From Mycobacterium colombiense (GTDB lineage Bacteria > Actinomycetota > Actinomycetes > Mycobacteriales > Mycobacteriaceae): DNA of 64,000 nt. Below, one piece after another: positions 1 through 9,273 of the stretch. A model generated the notes under the pieces. That model did not search any database, had not been told where the DNA came from, and saw only the letters and a list, made by a program, of their open reading frames with translations. Numbering within the stretch: the stretch's first letter is position 1; each line of letters starts with the position of its first letter. Both the position numbers and the translations under genes were made by a program. The DNA is taken from contig NZ_QMEU01000001.1 of the NCBI RefSeq assembly GCF_003284975.1, forward strand, positions 146,321-210,320. Direction: 5' to 3'.

Positions 1-47
1 GTTGTCGAACTGCATGCCGAATCACCGGGGAAGAGGGGCGCAGCACG

Positions 48-1619
48 ATGAGCACCGATTCAGCTGCCACGGCCGCGACGCGGATCGCCGAGGGCTACGC
101 CGTCGGTGGCCAGGCACTCGAATTGGGCACGGTCGTCATCGACGGGGCGGCCGATCCGGCGGCGCAGATCCGTATCCCGCTGGCCACCATCAACAGGCAC
201 GGCCTGGTGGCCGGGGCCACCGGCACCGGCAAGACCAAGACGCTGCAACTGATCGCCGAGCAGCTCAGCGCCGCGGGTGTTCCCGTGTTGATGGCCGATG
301 TGAAGGGCGACCTGTCCGGGCTGGCCCAGCCCGGCGAGGGCAACGACAAGACCGCGGCCCGGGCCAAAGACACCGGCGACGACTGGGAGCCGACCGGGTT
401 TCCGGTCGAGTTCTTGTCGCTGGGCACCGATGGGGTCGGTGTGCCGATCCGGGCCACGGTGGCCAGCTTCGGCCCCGTCCTGTTGTCAAAGGTGTTGGGG
501 CTCAACGCCACTCAGGAGTCGACGCTGGGGCTGATCTTCCACTGGGCCAAGGAGAACAACAGCGCCCTGGTCACCCTGAACCAACTGCGCGATGTCATCA
601 CCCACCTGACCAGCGATGCCGGCAAGGAAGACCTGAAATCCCTTGGCGGAGTGTCGTCCACCACGGCCGGGGTGATCCTGCGGGCACTGGTGAACCTCGA
701 GGGCGAGGGCGGCGACACGTTCTTTGGCGAGCCGAAGCTCGACCCGCGCGATCTGCTGCGCGTCCAGGAGGGCCGCGGCATCATTTCGCTGCTGGAGTTT
801 GGCGGTCAATCATTGCGCCCGGTCATCTTCTCGACCTTCCTGATGTGGCTGCTGGCCGACCTGTTCACGGTGTTGGACGAGGTAGGCGACGTGGACAAGC
901 CGAAGCTGGTCTTCTTCTTCGACGAGGCGCACCTGTTGTTCGCCGACGCGTCCAAGGCCTTTCTCGAGCAGGTCGAGCAGACCGTGAAGCTGATCCGGTC
1001 AAAGGGCGTCGGGGTGTTCTTCTGCACCCAGTTGCCCACCGACATTCCCAACGACATCCTCTCCCAGTTGGGCGCGCGCATTCAGCACGCGTTGCGCGCG
1101 TTCACGCCCGACGACCAGAAGGCGCTGAGCAAGACCGTCCGCACCTACCCGAAAACCGATGTCTACGACCTGGAGTCGGCGTTGACGTCGCTGGGCATCG
1201 GCGAAGCGGTGGTGACCGTACTGTCCGAGAAGGGCGCGCCGACGCCGGTCGCGTGGACCCGCATGCGAGTGCCCCGCTCGTTGATGGCCTCGATCGGCAA
1301 CGACGCGATCAAGTCGGCGGCGAAAAGCAGTGCGCTGCAGGCAACCTACGGCGAGACCGTTGCCCAACCGGCGCAGCCGCAGGCCGGCCCGCCGGCTCGG
1401 CCCTCGTCGCGGGCACCGCAAACCCAGTCGGACTACCCACCGGTCCCGTCGAATGAGCCGGTCCCGCCGATGCCGGAGCCGGCGGAGCCGTCGGGGCCGA
1501 AAGGTCCCTCGATGTGGGAGGAAGTGCTGCAGAACCCGACGGTGAAAAGCGGCATCAACACCGCGATACGTGAAGTGGTGAAGAACATCTTCGGGACCGG
1601 GCGCCGCCGCCGGAAGTAG
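48..1619 (+). CDS. HerA/DUF853-family ATPase (Rv2510c-like)
   Basis: Predicted P-loop NTPase of the HerA-like DUF853 family, whose cellular role is not settled; relatives are DNA-translocase-like ATPases. Visible features are a Walker A GATGTGKT at about residues 56-63 and a Walker B-like stretch LVFFFDEAH near residue 290. A proline-rich linker (about 445-490) leads to a short basic tail ending RRRRK. The 523-residue length fits the family. The start ATG is preceded by a purine-rich GAAGAGGGG. The gene is convergent with the SDR gene, with a strong inverted repeat in the gap. Position and sequence match M. tuberculosis Rv2510c. Family assignment is secure; biological function is not. Confidence 0.9.
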   Translation: MSTDSAATAATRIAEGYAVGGQALELGTVVIDGAADPAAQIRIPLATINRHGLVAGATGTGKTKTLQLIAEQLSAAGVPVLMADVKGDLSGLAQPGEGNDKTAARAKDTGDDWEPTGFPVEFLSLGTDGVGVPIRATVASFGPVLLSKVLGLNATQESTLGLIFHWAKENNSALVTLNQLRDVITHLTSDAGKEDLKSLGGVSSTTAGVILRALVNLEGEGGDTFFGEPKLDPRDLLRVQEGRGIISLLEFGGQSLRPVIFSTFLMWLLADLFTVLDEVGDVDKPKLVFFFDEAHLLFADASKAFLEQVEQTVKLIRSKGVGVFFCTQLPTDIPNDILSQLGARIQHALRAFTPDDQKALSKTVRTYPKTDVYDLESALTSLGIGEAVVTVLSEKGAPTPVAWTRMRVPRSLMASIGNDAIKSAAKSSALQATYGETVAQPAQPQAGPPARPSSRAPQTQSDYPPVPSNEPVPPMPEPAEPSGPKGPSMWEEVLQNPTVKSGINTAIREVVKNIFGTGRRRRK

Positions 1620-1639
1620 CGCGTGTCCGCCCTCCGCGC

Positions 1640-1689
1640 GCGTAACGCCACGGCGAATAATCGGGCCAATAATCGCCGCTGCGTTACGC
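1640..1689. terminator. Inverted repeat between convergent genes, probable bidirectional terminator
   Basis: The arms GCGTAACGC (1640-1648) and GCGTTACGC (1681-1689) are exact reverse complements. An inner CGGCGA/TCGCCG pair extends the stem after a 2x2 mismatch, leaving an AT-rich loop. It lies between two genes that end towards each other, as expected for a shared terminator. There is no U-tract, which is common in mycobacteria. Confidence 0.6.
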
Positions 1690-1734
1690 CCACGAAGGCG
1701 CCGCCGCCACGCAGCCGCCACGCAGCCGCCGGAA

Positions 1735-2541
1735 CTATCCGCCGCCGAGCTTCTTGTAGAACGCGCCCACGATGGGCGCCACGATGGCGCGCGGGCCGTA
1801 CCCGCTGGCCACCGACATGGCCTTTGACGTCAGACCCGGCACGACGCGCATCTTGTTGCGCGCCAACGCATCCAGCGACGCGCGCGCGGTGTGCTCGGTC
1901 GAGATCCACAGAAAGTCCGGCACCAACCGCTCGACGATCGAGGCCTCGGTGTCGTCGGGCAGATCGGTCCGCACCGGGCCCGGCGCCAGCAGGGTCACGT
2001 TGACGCCGGACCCGCGCAACTCACCGCGCAGCGATTCGCTGAAGGTGTTCGCGAACGCCTTGGTCGCCGCATACGTGGCGTTGTAGGGGATCGGCGAATT
2101 ACCCGCCGCCGAACCGGAAATCAGGATGCCGCCGGACTTCCGCTCGACCATTCCGGGCAGCACGGCCAATGTAAGGTCATGAACCCCAAGGACGTTCAAC
2201 TGCAGTTGCGCCTTCTCGCCGGCCGGATCGAGCGTGGCGACCGGACCGAAGGTCGCGGTGCCCGCGTTGGCGCACAGGATCGAGATGGGGCGGGCGGCCA
2301 GCTCGTCGCACAGCTTCGCCCGTTCGCCCGGGTCGGCCAGGTCGGCGGGGCGCACGTCGACGGTGACGCCGTACTTGCCGGTCAACCGGGCGGCCAGGTC
2401 CTTGAGCAGGTCTTCACGGCGTGCGGTGACGATCAGGTGGTGTCCGCGTGCGGCGAGTTCGGTGGCGAGCGCCTCACCGATGTTCTGCGAAGCTCCGGTG
2501 ACAACGGCGCGCGCCTCGGCGCTTGGGGCGGGTAACGGCAT
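1735..2541 (-). CDS. cmrA: Short-chain dehydrogenase, mycolate reductase CmrA-like (Rv2509)
   Basis: NAD(P)-dependent short-chain dehydrogenase. The corynebacterial CmrA and M. tuberculosis Rv2509 orthologues reduce the beta-keto mycolic ester at the last step of mycolic acid synthesis. Visible: cofactor motif TGASQNIG at residues 15-22, NAG at about 92, catalytic Ser144 in ISGSAAG, and the Y157-x3-K161 pair in YAATK. At 268 residues the length is typical. It is convergent with the upstream ATPase and divergent from the MFS gene, the same arrangement as Rv2510c/Rv2509/Rv2508c. SDR membership is certain; the CmrA role rests on synteny and resemblance. Confidence 0.85.
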   Translation of the reverse strand: MPLPAPSAEARAVVTGASQNIGEALATELAARGHHLIVTARREDLLKDLAARLTGKYGVTVDVRPADLADPGERAKLCDELAARPISILCANAGTATFGPVATLDPAGEKAQLQLNVLGVHDLTLAVLPGMVERKSGGILISGSAAGNSPIPYNATYAATKAFANTFSESLRGELRGSGVNVTLLAPGPVRTDLPDDTEASIVERLVPDFLWISTEHTARASLDALARNKMRVVPGLTSKAMSVASGYGPRAIVAPIVGAFYKKLGGG

Positions 2542-2609
2542 GCGCCAATCGTAGACAGCGGGCGCAACGCGGCCCGCGGGCGATCGCGGGCGCCTATAGA
2601 GTGCCGGGC

Positions 2610-3962
2610 ATGAGCCAGCCGGAGTCGCATCCCGCCACGCCCGCGCGATCGCGCGTGCTGGCCTGGGCGCTCTGGGACTGCGGTTCGACCGGCCTCAACG
2701 CGATCGTGGCGACCTTCGTGTTCTCCGTCTATCTGACCAGCAGCGTTGGGGTGGGGATATCCGGTGCCACCACCCCGGCGAGCTGGTTGGGCCGCGCGGC
2801 GGCCATCGCCGGACTGACCGTCGCCGTGCTCGCGCCGGCCGTCGGCGTGTGGGTGGAATCCCCGCATCGTCGGCGGGTGGCGCTCAGTGTGCTGACCGCC
2901 ACAGCGGTGACGCTGACCGGTGCGATGTTCTTCATCCGCGACCGCCCCGGCTACCTGTGGGCGGGCCTGGTGCTGTTGGGGGCGACGGCGGCGTGCGGCG
3001 ATTTGGCCAGCGTCCCGTACAACGCCATGCTGCGTCAGCTTTCGACGCCGCAGACTGCCGGGCGGATCTCCGGGTTGGGCTGGGCGTCAGGTTATGTCGG
3101 AAGCGTTCTGCTGCTCCTGGTTATCTACACCGGGTTCATCTCCGGGTCCGGCGGCGGTCCCGACGCGACGCGCGGTCTGCTGCGAGTTCCCTTGCGGGAC
3201 GGGCTCTATGTCCGCGAGGCGATGGTGGTGGCCGCGATCTGGTTCGCGGTATTGGCGCTGCCCCTGCTGTTCGTCGCGCAGCGGCTCACCGCGCCCTCGG
3301 AGGGGTATCAACCGACCAGCATGCTGGGCGGCTATCGAAAGTTGTGGACCGAGGTCAGCGCGGAATGGAAGCGCGACCGCAACCTGGTGTACTTCCTGTT
3401 CGCCAGCGCCCTCTTCCGGGATGGGCTGGCGGCGATCTTCGCTTTCGGTGCGGTGCTCGGCGTCAACGTGTACGGCATCTCTCAGGCCAACGTGCTGATC
3501 TTCGGCGTGGCCGCCAGCGTGGTCGCCGCCGTGGGGGCGGTGCTGGGCGGGTTCGTCGACCACCGGGTCGGGTCGAAGCCCGTCATCGTGGCGTCACTGC
3601 TCGCGATCGTCGTCCTGGGACTGACCCTGATGGTGCTGTCCGGCCCGGTGGCCTTCTGGGTGTGCGGGCTGCTGCTGTGCATGTTCATCGGCCCGTCGCA
3701 GTCGTCGTCGCGCGCACTGCTGCTGCACATGGCCAAGCACGGCCGCGAAGGCGTCGCGTTCGGCCTCTACACGATGACCGGGCGGGCGGTGGCGTTCGTC
3801 GCACCCTGGCTGTTCTCGGTGTTCGTCGACATCTTCGGCGCCGTGCGGGCCGGCCTGGGTGGGATTTCGCTGGTGCTGATCGCTGGACTGGTGGCGATGC
3901 TGGCGGTCCGGGTCCCGCTGCGCGGCCCCGCGGTTGCCGAACCCGTGGCCGAGCCGTCGTAG
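2610..3962 (+). CDS. MFS-type integral membrane transporter (Rv2508c-like)
   Basis: Polytopic membrane protein of about 450 residues with roughly 12 hydrophobic segments, resembling the UMF1/Atg22-like branch of the major facilitator superfamily and M. tuberculosis Rv2508c. Substrate unknown. The ATG at 2610 (MSQPESHPAT) is chosen because the first membrane segment begins soon after it; extending upstream would run into the promoter of the divergent SDR gene. The central cytoplasmic loop (YRKLWTEVSAEWKRDRN) and the motif-A-like FVDHRVGSKPV after about residue 310 fit an MFS fold. It ends 10 bp from the convergent MmpS-like gene. Confidence 0.85.
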   Translation: MSQPESHPATPARSRVLAWALWDCGSTGLNAIVATFVFSVYLTSSVGVGISGATTPASWLGRAAAIAGLTVAVLAPAVGVWVESPHRRRVALSVLTATAVTLTGAMFFIRDRPGYLWAGLVLLGATAACGDLASVPYNAMLRQLSTPQTAGRISGLGWASGYVGSVLLLLVIYTGFISGSGGGPDATRGLLRVPLRDGLYVREAMVVAAIWFAVLALPLLFVAQRLTAPSEGYQPTSMLGGYRKLWTEVSAEWKRDRNLVYFLFASALFRDGLAAIFAFGAVLGVNVYGISQANVLIFGVAASVVAAVGAVLGGFVDHRVGSKPVIVASLLAIVVLGLTLMVLSGPVAFWVCGLLLCMFIGPSQSSSRALLLHMAKHGREGVAFGLYTMTGRAVAFVAPWLFSVFVDIFGAVRAGLGGISLVLIAGLVAMLAVRVPLRGPAVAEPVAEPS

Positions 3963-3972
3963 CGGGCGCGGC

Positions 3973-4743
3973 CTATCCGCGGGCGTCGCAGATCGTCAGA
4001 CCGCCGCCGACGCGCTTGGCGACCTGCACGCCGTCGACGGTCAGCGTGCAGGTGACGCTGTGGCCGATGTTGACGATGGTCACGTTGGCAGGGTGGTTGG
4101 CCGACTTGGACAGGCTGACCTCTTTGCTCCAGGGCAGCGCCACGTTGAATTCGGTCTGGATCAGGCCGCCGGTGTCGATGTACATGATGCTGATCGCGCG
4201 CCCCTCACCCGAGACGGTGTAGACGACGTCCTGCATCGCCGCCGGCCCGGTCGTTTCGGGGGGCTGCGCGGGAACGCTGGTCGGCGGGATCGGCGCCGGA
4301 ATGAGCGACGGGGTCCGGTGCGGTGACGTCGTCGTGGTCGGCGTGCTCGGCTCGGGCATCGCCGGCAACGGCGGGACGGCGGTCTGGGTCTTGATCGCGT
4401 CGTTCGCGAGCGCCAATGCAATCACCAGGGCGACGGCCAGCAGTACCGCCGCAGCGGCGCCGATCCACAACCACCGCGACGATTTCGGGGCGTCGGGCGG
4501 CGGGGGAGCCATGCCGGGCGGCAGGTCGCCCGACGGGGGCAGGTCTTGCTGCCAGTACGCGGGCAGCCGCTTGGTCGTATTCGCCTCGTTCGGAGTGGGC
4601 GCCCACGGTGGCGTCGTCCCGCCATAGCTCGGCGCGTACGGCGTCTGGTCGGCGTACGCGGGATCGGCGGAGGGCGAATACCTCGGCTGCTGCGGCCCCG
4701 GCTGCGATGTGCTAAACCGCTCGGTGGGACGTGAATCGTTCAT
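3973..4743 (-). CDS. Proline-rich membrane protein with MmpS-like C-terminal domain (Rv2507-like)
   Basis: Predicted single-pass envelope protein. The N-terminal 90 residues are Pro/Thr/Tyr-rich, followed by one membrane helix (WLWIGAAAAVLLAVALVIA), a second Pro/Thr linker, and a C-terminal domain (from about residue 170, VVYTVSGEGRAISIMYIDTGG) resembling the extracytoplasmic beta domain of MmpS proteins. MmpS proteins usually partner MmpL lipid exporters, but no mmpL is present, so the partner is unknown. The ATG at 4743 has GAGGTGGAC just upstream; a GTG six bases earlier is an alternative. It matches Rv2507 by position. Confidence 0.8.
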   Translation of the reverse strand: MNDSRPTERFSTSQPGPQQPRYSPSADPAYADQTPYAPSYGGTTPPWAPTPNEANTTKRLPAYWQQDLPPSGDLPPGMAPPPPDAPKSSRWLWIGAAAAVLLAVALVIALALANDAIKTQTAVPPLPAMPEPSTPTTTTSPHRTPSLIPAPIPPTSVPAQPPETTGPAAMQDVVYTVSGEGRAISIMYIDTGGLIQTEFNVALPWSKEVSLSKSANHPANVTIVNIGHSVTCTLTVDGVQVAKRVGGGLTICDARG

Positions 4744-4813
4744 GTCCACCTCATGGCTTGCAGGGTACCTGGACTGAAGTGTTAAAGCCCTGAGTCACCT
4801 TACGACGGGAAAC

Positions 4814-5470
4814 TCAGGGGCACTGATTTCCGGCGGCGAGCGCGGCCACCGTCATCGCCCGCATGACGGTGCGCGACCGCGCCGCGCGGACCGTCTTGCT
4901 GCGCGACGCATCCGAGGACTTCATGCTGTGCGGGGTCGAATTCAGCAGGCCGAACACGGCGTGAGCGGCGAGTCGGGCGTCGGCCTCGGCCAGCTCGGGA
5001 TTGAGCTCCCGCAGCACGCCCACCCAGACCTCGACGTACTGACGCTGGGATTTGCGCACCTGCTTTTCGGCCGCCTCGGGCAGATACGCGAGGTCGCGAT
5101 CCTGGATGCGGATCAGGTCGGGTTCGTCGAACACGAAGTCCAGATGGAAGTCGATCAGGCCGTCCAGCACGGCGGCGGCATCGGCGTTGTCGGCCCGCAC
5201 CCGCCGCGCACCGGCGAGCAGCCGGGTGCTGATGCCCACCAGCAATTCGACGAGCAGCGACTCCTTGTTCGGGAAATGCCGGTAGATCGCCGGACCGCTG
5301 ACGCCGGCCGCGGCGCCGATGTCTTCCAGCCGCACCGCGAGGAACCCGCGCTCGGCGAACAACCGCTCGGCGGCGGACAGAAGCTGGAGGCGGCGGTCAG
5401 ACTTCAACTGGCTCCGGCGATTTGGAGCGTCGGGGACACCCGCCTGACCGTCGGAGGCGGACGTTGTCAT
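4814..5470 (-). CDS. bkaR: TetR-family repressor BkaR (Rv2506-like)
   Basis: TetR-type regulator of 218 residues. The N-terminal helix-turn-helix spans roughly residues 28-70 (LLSAAERLFAERGF through AGVSGPAIYRHFPNKESLL); the rest is the helical ligand-binding half. The gene is divergent from accD1. Its M. tuberculosis orthologue has been described as a repressor of the branched-chain keto-acid operon. Palindromes in the 183-bp divergent gap support control of both itself and the acc-bkd genes. The ligand is likely a branched-chain acyl-CoA or keto acid, which is inference. Confidence 0.87.
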   Translation of the reverse strand: MTTSASDGQAGVPDAPNRRSQLKSDRRLQLLSAAERLFAERGFLAVRLEDIGAAAGVSGPAIYRHFPNKESLLVELLVGISTRLLAGARRVRADNADAAAVLDGLIDFHLDFVFDEPDLIRIQDRDLAYLPEAAEKQVRKSQRQYVEVWVGVLRELNPELAEADARLAAHAVFGLLNSTPHSMKSSDASRSKTVRAARSRTVMRAMTVAALAAGNQCP

Positions 5471-5484
5471 GACGAACCTCCGTT

Positions 5485-5529
5485 GGTTAATTGGCCCTAA
5501 CGTAGCACGAGTTATTCGCGATTAACTCG
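5485..5529. promoter_or_regulatory. TetR operator pair near the bkaR start
   Basis: Two half-site palindromes share one geometry. GTTA-N8-TAAC spans 5486-5501, and GAGTTA-N8-TAACTC spans 5509-5528 (with flanking C/G matches at 5508 and 5529). The second is the same motif as the perfect palindrome in front of accD1. They sit 16-60 bp upstream of the bkaR start codon, fitting autorepression. Operator function is inferred from symmetry and the neighbouring TetR gene. Confidence 0.75.
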
Positions 5530-5586
5530 CGTTTTTCGGTTGGTGCGGTCGTTTCTGGACCGGCAACGACGACGATGGTATTCTCC

Positions 5587-5614
5587 CCTTGAGTTAATGA
5601 GCATTAACTCAAGG
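5587..5614. promoter_or_regulatory. Perfect 28-bp palindrome upstream of accD1, probable BkaR operator
   Basis: Two exact 13-base arms (CCTTGAGTTAATG and its reverse complement) flank a central AG. The core is GAGTTA-N8-TAACTC, shared with the site at 5509-5528. It ends 39 bp before the accD1 start, where a repressor would block transcription of the acc-fadE19-citE-bkd genes. Confidence 0.85.
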
Positions 5615-5653
5615 ATTGCCTGACCGCACGACGGCAAGGAGGCTGCTGCGGCG

Positions 5654-7252
5654 ATGGACAACGTGGTGACCTCGCCCGCGAAGGCCGAGGCGTCGTTCGC
5701 CGATGAGCACCGCCGGCTGGTCGGCGAGCTGAACGTCAAGCTGGCCGCGGCGGCGCTGGGCGGTAACGAGCGCGCGCGGGAACGCCACGTCAGCCGGGGC
5801 AAGCTGTTGCCTCGCGAACGGGTGGATCGCCTGCTCGACCCGGGTAGCCCGTTCTTGGAGCTCTCCCCCCTGGCCGCGGACGGTATGTACGGCGACGAAT
5901 CGCCGGGCGCCGGAATCATCACCGGCATCGGCCGGGTGTCGGAGCGCGAGTGCGTGATCGTCGCCAACGACGCGACGGTCAAGGGCGGCACCTACTACCC
6001 GATGACGGTCAAGAAGCATCTGCGCGCCCAGGAGGTGGCGCTGCAGAATCGGCTCCCGTGCATCTACCTGGTGGACTCCGGGGGTGCGTTCTTGCCGCGG
6101 CAGGACGAGGTGTTCCCCGACCGCGAGCATTTCGGTCGCATCTTCTACAACCAGGCGACCATGAGCGCCAAGGAGATTCCACAGGTGGCCGCGGTGCTCG
6201 GTTCATGCACGGCCGGCGGCGCCTACGTGCCCGCGATGAGCGACGAGGCCGTCATCGTCCGCGAGCAGGGCACGATCTTCTTGGGGGGTCCGCCCTTGGT
6301 CAAGGCGGCGACCGGCGAGATCGTGTCGGCCGAAGACCTCGGCGGTGGTGACCTGCATTCCCGGGTTTCCGGCGTCACCGACCACCTCGCCGACGACGAC
6401 GAACACGCCCTGCGGATCGTGCGTGCGATCGCGGCCACCTTCGGCCCGCGCGGGGCCAGCCCGTGGGAGGTGCGATCCCCGGTCGCGCCCAAATGCGCGC
6501 AGACCGAGCTCTACGACGTGGTGCCGCCCGACCCGCGCGTGCCCTACGACGTGCACGAGGTCATCGTGCGGCTGGTCGACGGCGGCGAATTCAGCGAATT
6601 CAAGGCCAATTACGGCAAGACCCTGGTGACCGCCTTCGCCCACATCCACGGCCACCCGGTGGGCATCGTGGCCAACAACGGCGTGTTGTTCAGCGAATCC
6701 GCCGTGAAGGGCGCGCATTTCATCGAGCTGTGCGACAAGCGCAAGATCCCGCTGCTGTTCTTGCAGAACATCGCCGGCTTCATGGTCGGCCGCGATTACG
6801 AGGCCGGCGGCATCGCCAAGCACGGCGCCAAGATGGTCACCGCCGTCGCCTGCGCGCGGGTACCCAAGCTGACCGTCGTGATCGGTGGTTCCTATGGGGC
6901 GGGCAACTATTCGATGTGCGGCCGGGCCTACTCGCCACGCTTCCTGTGGATGTGGCCCAACGCCCGCATCTCGGTGATGGGCGGTGAACAGGCCGCGTCG
7001 GTGCTGGCCACCGTGCGCGGCGAGCAGCTCGCCGGCGCGGGCAAGCCGTGGTCGACCGACGAGGAGGAGGCGTTCAAGGCGCCCATTCGCGAACAGTACG
7101 AGAGTCAGGGCAACCCCTACTACTCCACCGCCCGGCTGTGGGACGACGGGATCATCGATCCCGCCGATACCAGAACCTTTGTCGGGCTGGCCCTTTCGGT
7201 GTGCGCCCAAGCGCCGCTGGAACCGGTCTCCTACGGCGTCTTCCGGATGTGA
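5654..7252 (+). CDS. accD1: Acyl-CoA carboxylase carboxyltransferase (beta) subunit AccD1
   Basis: Carboxyltransferase subunit moving carboxyl from biotin to an acyl-CoA. With AccA1 it is known in M. tuberculosis as 3-methylcrotonyl-CoA carboxylase in leucine degradation. The 532 residues show the two-domain crotonase-like fold: N-half with [15 protein letters not shown] and [17 protein letters not shown]-half with [20 protein letters not shown] and [19 protein letters not shown]. The ATG follows AAGGAGGCTGCTGCGGCG, a strong Shine-Dalgarno. It is the first gene of a tightly packed operon (accD1-accA1-fadE19-MaoC-citE). In M. tuberculosis fadD35-scoA-scoB lie between the repressor and accD1; they are absent here. 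Confidence 0.95.
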   Translation: MDNVVTSPAKAEASFADEHRRLVGELNVKLAAAALGGNERARERHVSRGKLLPRERVDRLLDPGSPFLELSPLAADGMYGDESPGAGIITGIGRVSERECVIVANDATVKGGTYYPMTVKKHLRAQEVALQNRLPCIYLVDSGGAFLPRQDEVFPDREHFGRIFYNQATMSAKEIPQVAAVLGSCTAGGAYVPAMSDEAVIVREQGTIFLGGPPLVKAATGEIVSAEDLGGGDLHSRVSGVTDHLADDDEHALRIVRAIAATFGPRGASPWEVRSPVAPKCAQTELYDVVPPDPRVPYDVHEVIVRLVDGGEFSEFKANYGKTLVTAFAHIHGHPVGIVANNGVLFSESAVKGAHFIELCDKRKIPLLFLQNIAGFMVGRDYEAGGIAKHGAKMVTAVACARVPKLTVVIGGSYGAGNYSMCGRAYSPRFLWMWPNARISVMGGEQAASVLATVRGEQLAGAGKPWSTDEEEAFKAPIREQYESQGNPYYSTARLWDDGIIDPADTRTFVGLALSVCAQAPLEPVSYGVFRM

Positions 7253-7257
7253 GTGCA

Positions 7258-9273
7258 GTGTTCGAAACCGTTTTGGTGGCCAACCGGGGCGAGATCGCGG
7301 TCCGGGTGATCCGCACCCTGCGCCGACTGGGCATCCGCTCGGTCGCCGTCTACAGCGATCCCGACGACGGCGCGCGCCACGTGCTCGAGGCCGACGAGGC
7401 GGTGCGACTCGGCCCCGCGGCGGCGCGCGAGAGCTATCTGAACATCGACAGGGTCGTCGAGGCGGCCGTGCGTACCGGATCTCAGGCCATCCATCCGGGA
7501 TACGGATTCCTTTCGGAGAACGCCGATTTCGCCGCCGCCTGCGAACGGGCCGGGGTGGTCTTCCTGGGCCCGCCGGCCCGGGCGATCCAGGTGATGGGCG
7601 ACAAGATCACCGCCAAGAACGCCGTCGCCGCCTTCGACGTCCCGGTCGTTCCCGGGGTCGCCCAATCCGGGCTGAGCGACGACGAGTTGGTCGCGGCCGC
7701 GGACGAGGTCGGATACCCGGTGCTGATCAAACCGTCGGCGGGCGGCGGTGGTAAGGGCATGCGCCTGGTGGAAGAACCGGGCAGGCTGCGCGAGGCGCTG
7801 GTGGGGGCGCGGCGTGAGGCCGCCTCGTCCTTCGGTGACGACACCCTCTTCCTGGAACGATTCGTGTTGCGCCCCAGGCACATCGAGGTCCAGGTGCTCG
7901 CCGACACGCACGGCAACATCGTGCACCTCGGCGAGCGCGAATGCAGCCTGCAGCGCCGCCACCAGAAGGTCATCGAGGAAGCGCCGTCGCCGTTGCTTGA
8001 CGAGGCGACCCGCGCGCGCATCGGGGAGGCCGCCTGCAACACCGCGCGCAGCGTCGACTACGTCGGTGCGGGCACCGTCGAATTCATCGTCTCCGCGGCC
8101 CGACCCGACGAGTTCTTCTTCATGGAGATGAACACCCGCCTGCAGGTCGAGCACCCGGTGACCGAGGCGGTCACCGGGCTGGACCTGGTCGAGTGGCAGC
8201 TACGGGTCGCCGCCGGGGAGAAGCTGGCTTTCGCCCAGGACGACGTCGAATTGCGCGGGCACGCGATCGAGGCACGGGTGTATGCCGAAGATCCGGCACG
8301 GGGATTCCTGCCGACGGGCGGGCGGGTGCTGCAGGTCTTTGAGCCGTCCGGTGACGGCGTGCGGGTGGATTCTTCGCTGCGGGCGGGCACGCTGGTCGGC
8401 AGTGACTACGACCCGATGCTGAGCAAGGTGATCGCCCACGGGACCGACCGCGACGAGGCGCTGACGAAACTCGACCGGGCATTGAGCCGGACCGCGATCC
8501 TGGGCGTGCAGACCAACATCGAATTCCTGCGGTTTCTGCTCGCCGACGAACGCGTGCGTGCCGGTGACCTGGACACCGCGCTGCTCGATGAGCGGCTGGC
8601 CGACTTCGCTCCGGTGCCGGCCCCCGATGACGTGCTCGCGGCAGCGGGTCTCTACCGGCAATCGGCGTTGGCGTTGCGGGCTCGCCACTTCGCGGGCAAT
8701 CCGTGGGCGGCGCCGACGGGTTGGCGGGCCGGCGGCAGCCCCGCACCGGTTCGCACCGACATGCGCACCCCGCTACGCACCGAGACGGTGTCGGTGTGGG
8801 GGCCACCCGAGGCCGCCGACGTTCGGGTGGGTGGCGGTGAAACATATTCCGCCGCAGCACAAGTCGAGCAATCGCGAATGAGCGTTACGCTGGACGGGTT
8901 GCGCCGCGAATACCACTGGGCCGAAGCCGACCGGCACTTGTGGATCGCCGACGAGCGTGGCACCTGGCACGTGCGTGAGGCCGAGGAGAACAAGATCCAC
9001 CGCGCCGCGGGCGCGCAGCGGGCCGAGATCGTCAGTCCGATGCCCGGCAGTGTGATCGCGGTTCAGGCATCCTCGGGCACCGACGTTTCCGAAGGCGACG
9101 TGGTGGTCGTCGTCGAGGCGATGAAAATGGAACATTCGCTTGCCGCACCGGTTTCCGGACAGGTGGAGGTGCTGGTCTCCGTCGGCGATCAGGTGACGGT
9201 GGACCAGGTGCTGGCCCGGCTGGTGCCCGATCAATCCGGCGCGGCGAACGATTCGAGTGAGGACGCGTCATGA
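7258..9273 (+). CDS. accA1: Biotin-dependent acyl-CoA carboxylase alpha subunit AccA1
   Basis: Biotin carboxylase plus biotin carrier subunit, partner of AccD1 (3-methylcrotonyl-CoA carboxylase type). Order: BC N-domain ([19 protein letters not shown]), ATP-grasp loop [14 protein letters not shown] at about residue 160, [14 protein letters not shown] near 285, and a C-terminal biotinyl domain with the biotin attachment lysine in EAMKMEHS about 50 residues from the end. The GTG at 7258 starts the conserved FETVLVAN; a GTG at 7249 overlapping the accD1 stop is an alternative adding three residues. It overlaps fadE19 by four bases (ATGA), indicating translational coupling. Confidence 0.95.
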   Translation: MFETVLVANRGEIAVRVIRTLRRLGIRSVAVYSDPDDGARHVLEADEAVRLGPAAARESYLNIDRVVEAAVRTGSQAIHPGYGFLSENADFAAACERAGVVFLGPPARAIQVMGDKITAKNAVAAFDVPVVPGVAQSGLSDDELVAAADEVGYPVLIKPSAGGGGKGMRLVEEPGRLREALVGARREAASSFGDDTLFLERFVLRPRHIEVQVLADTHGNIVHLGERECSLQRRHQKVIEEAPSPLLDEATRARIGEAACNTARSVDYVGAGTVEFIVSAARPDEFFFMEMNTRLQVEHPVTEAVTGLDLVEWQLRVAAGEKLAFAQDDVELRGHAIEARVYAEDPARGFLPTGGRVLQVFEPSGDGVRVDSSLRAGTLVGSDYDPMLSKVIAHGTDRDEALTKLDRALSRTAILGVQTNIEFLRFLLADERVRAGDLDTALLDERLADFAPVPAPDDVLAAAGLYRQSALALRARHFAGNPWAAPTGWRAGGSPAPVRTDMRTPLRTETVSVWGPPEAADVRVGGGETYSAAAQVEQSRMSVTLDGLRREYHWAEADRHLWIADERGTWHVREAEENKIHRAAGAQRAEIVSPMPGSVIAVQASSGTDVSEGDVVVVVEAMKMEHSLAAPVSGQVEVLVSVGDQVTVDQVLARLVPDQSGAANDSSEDAS

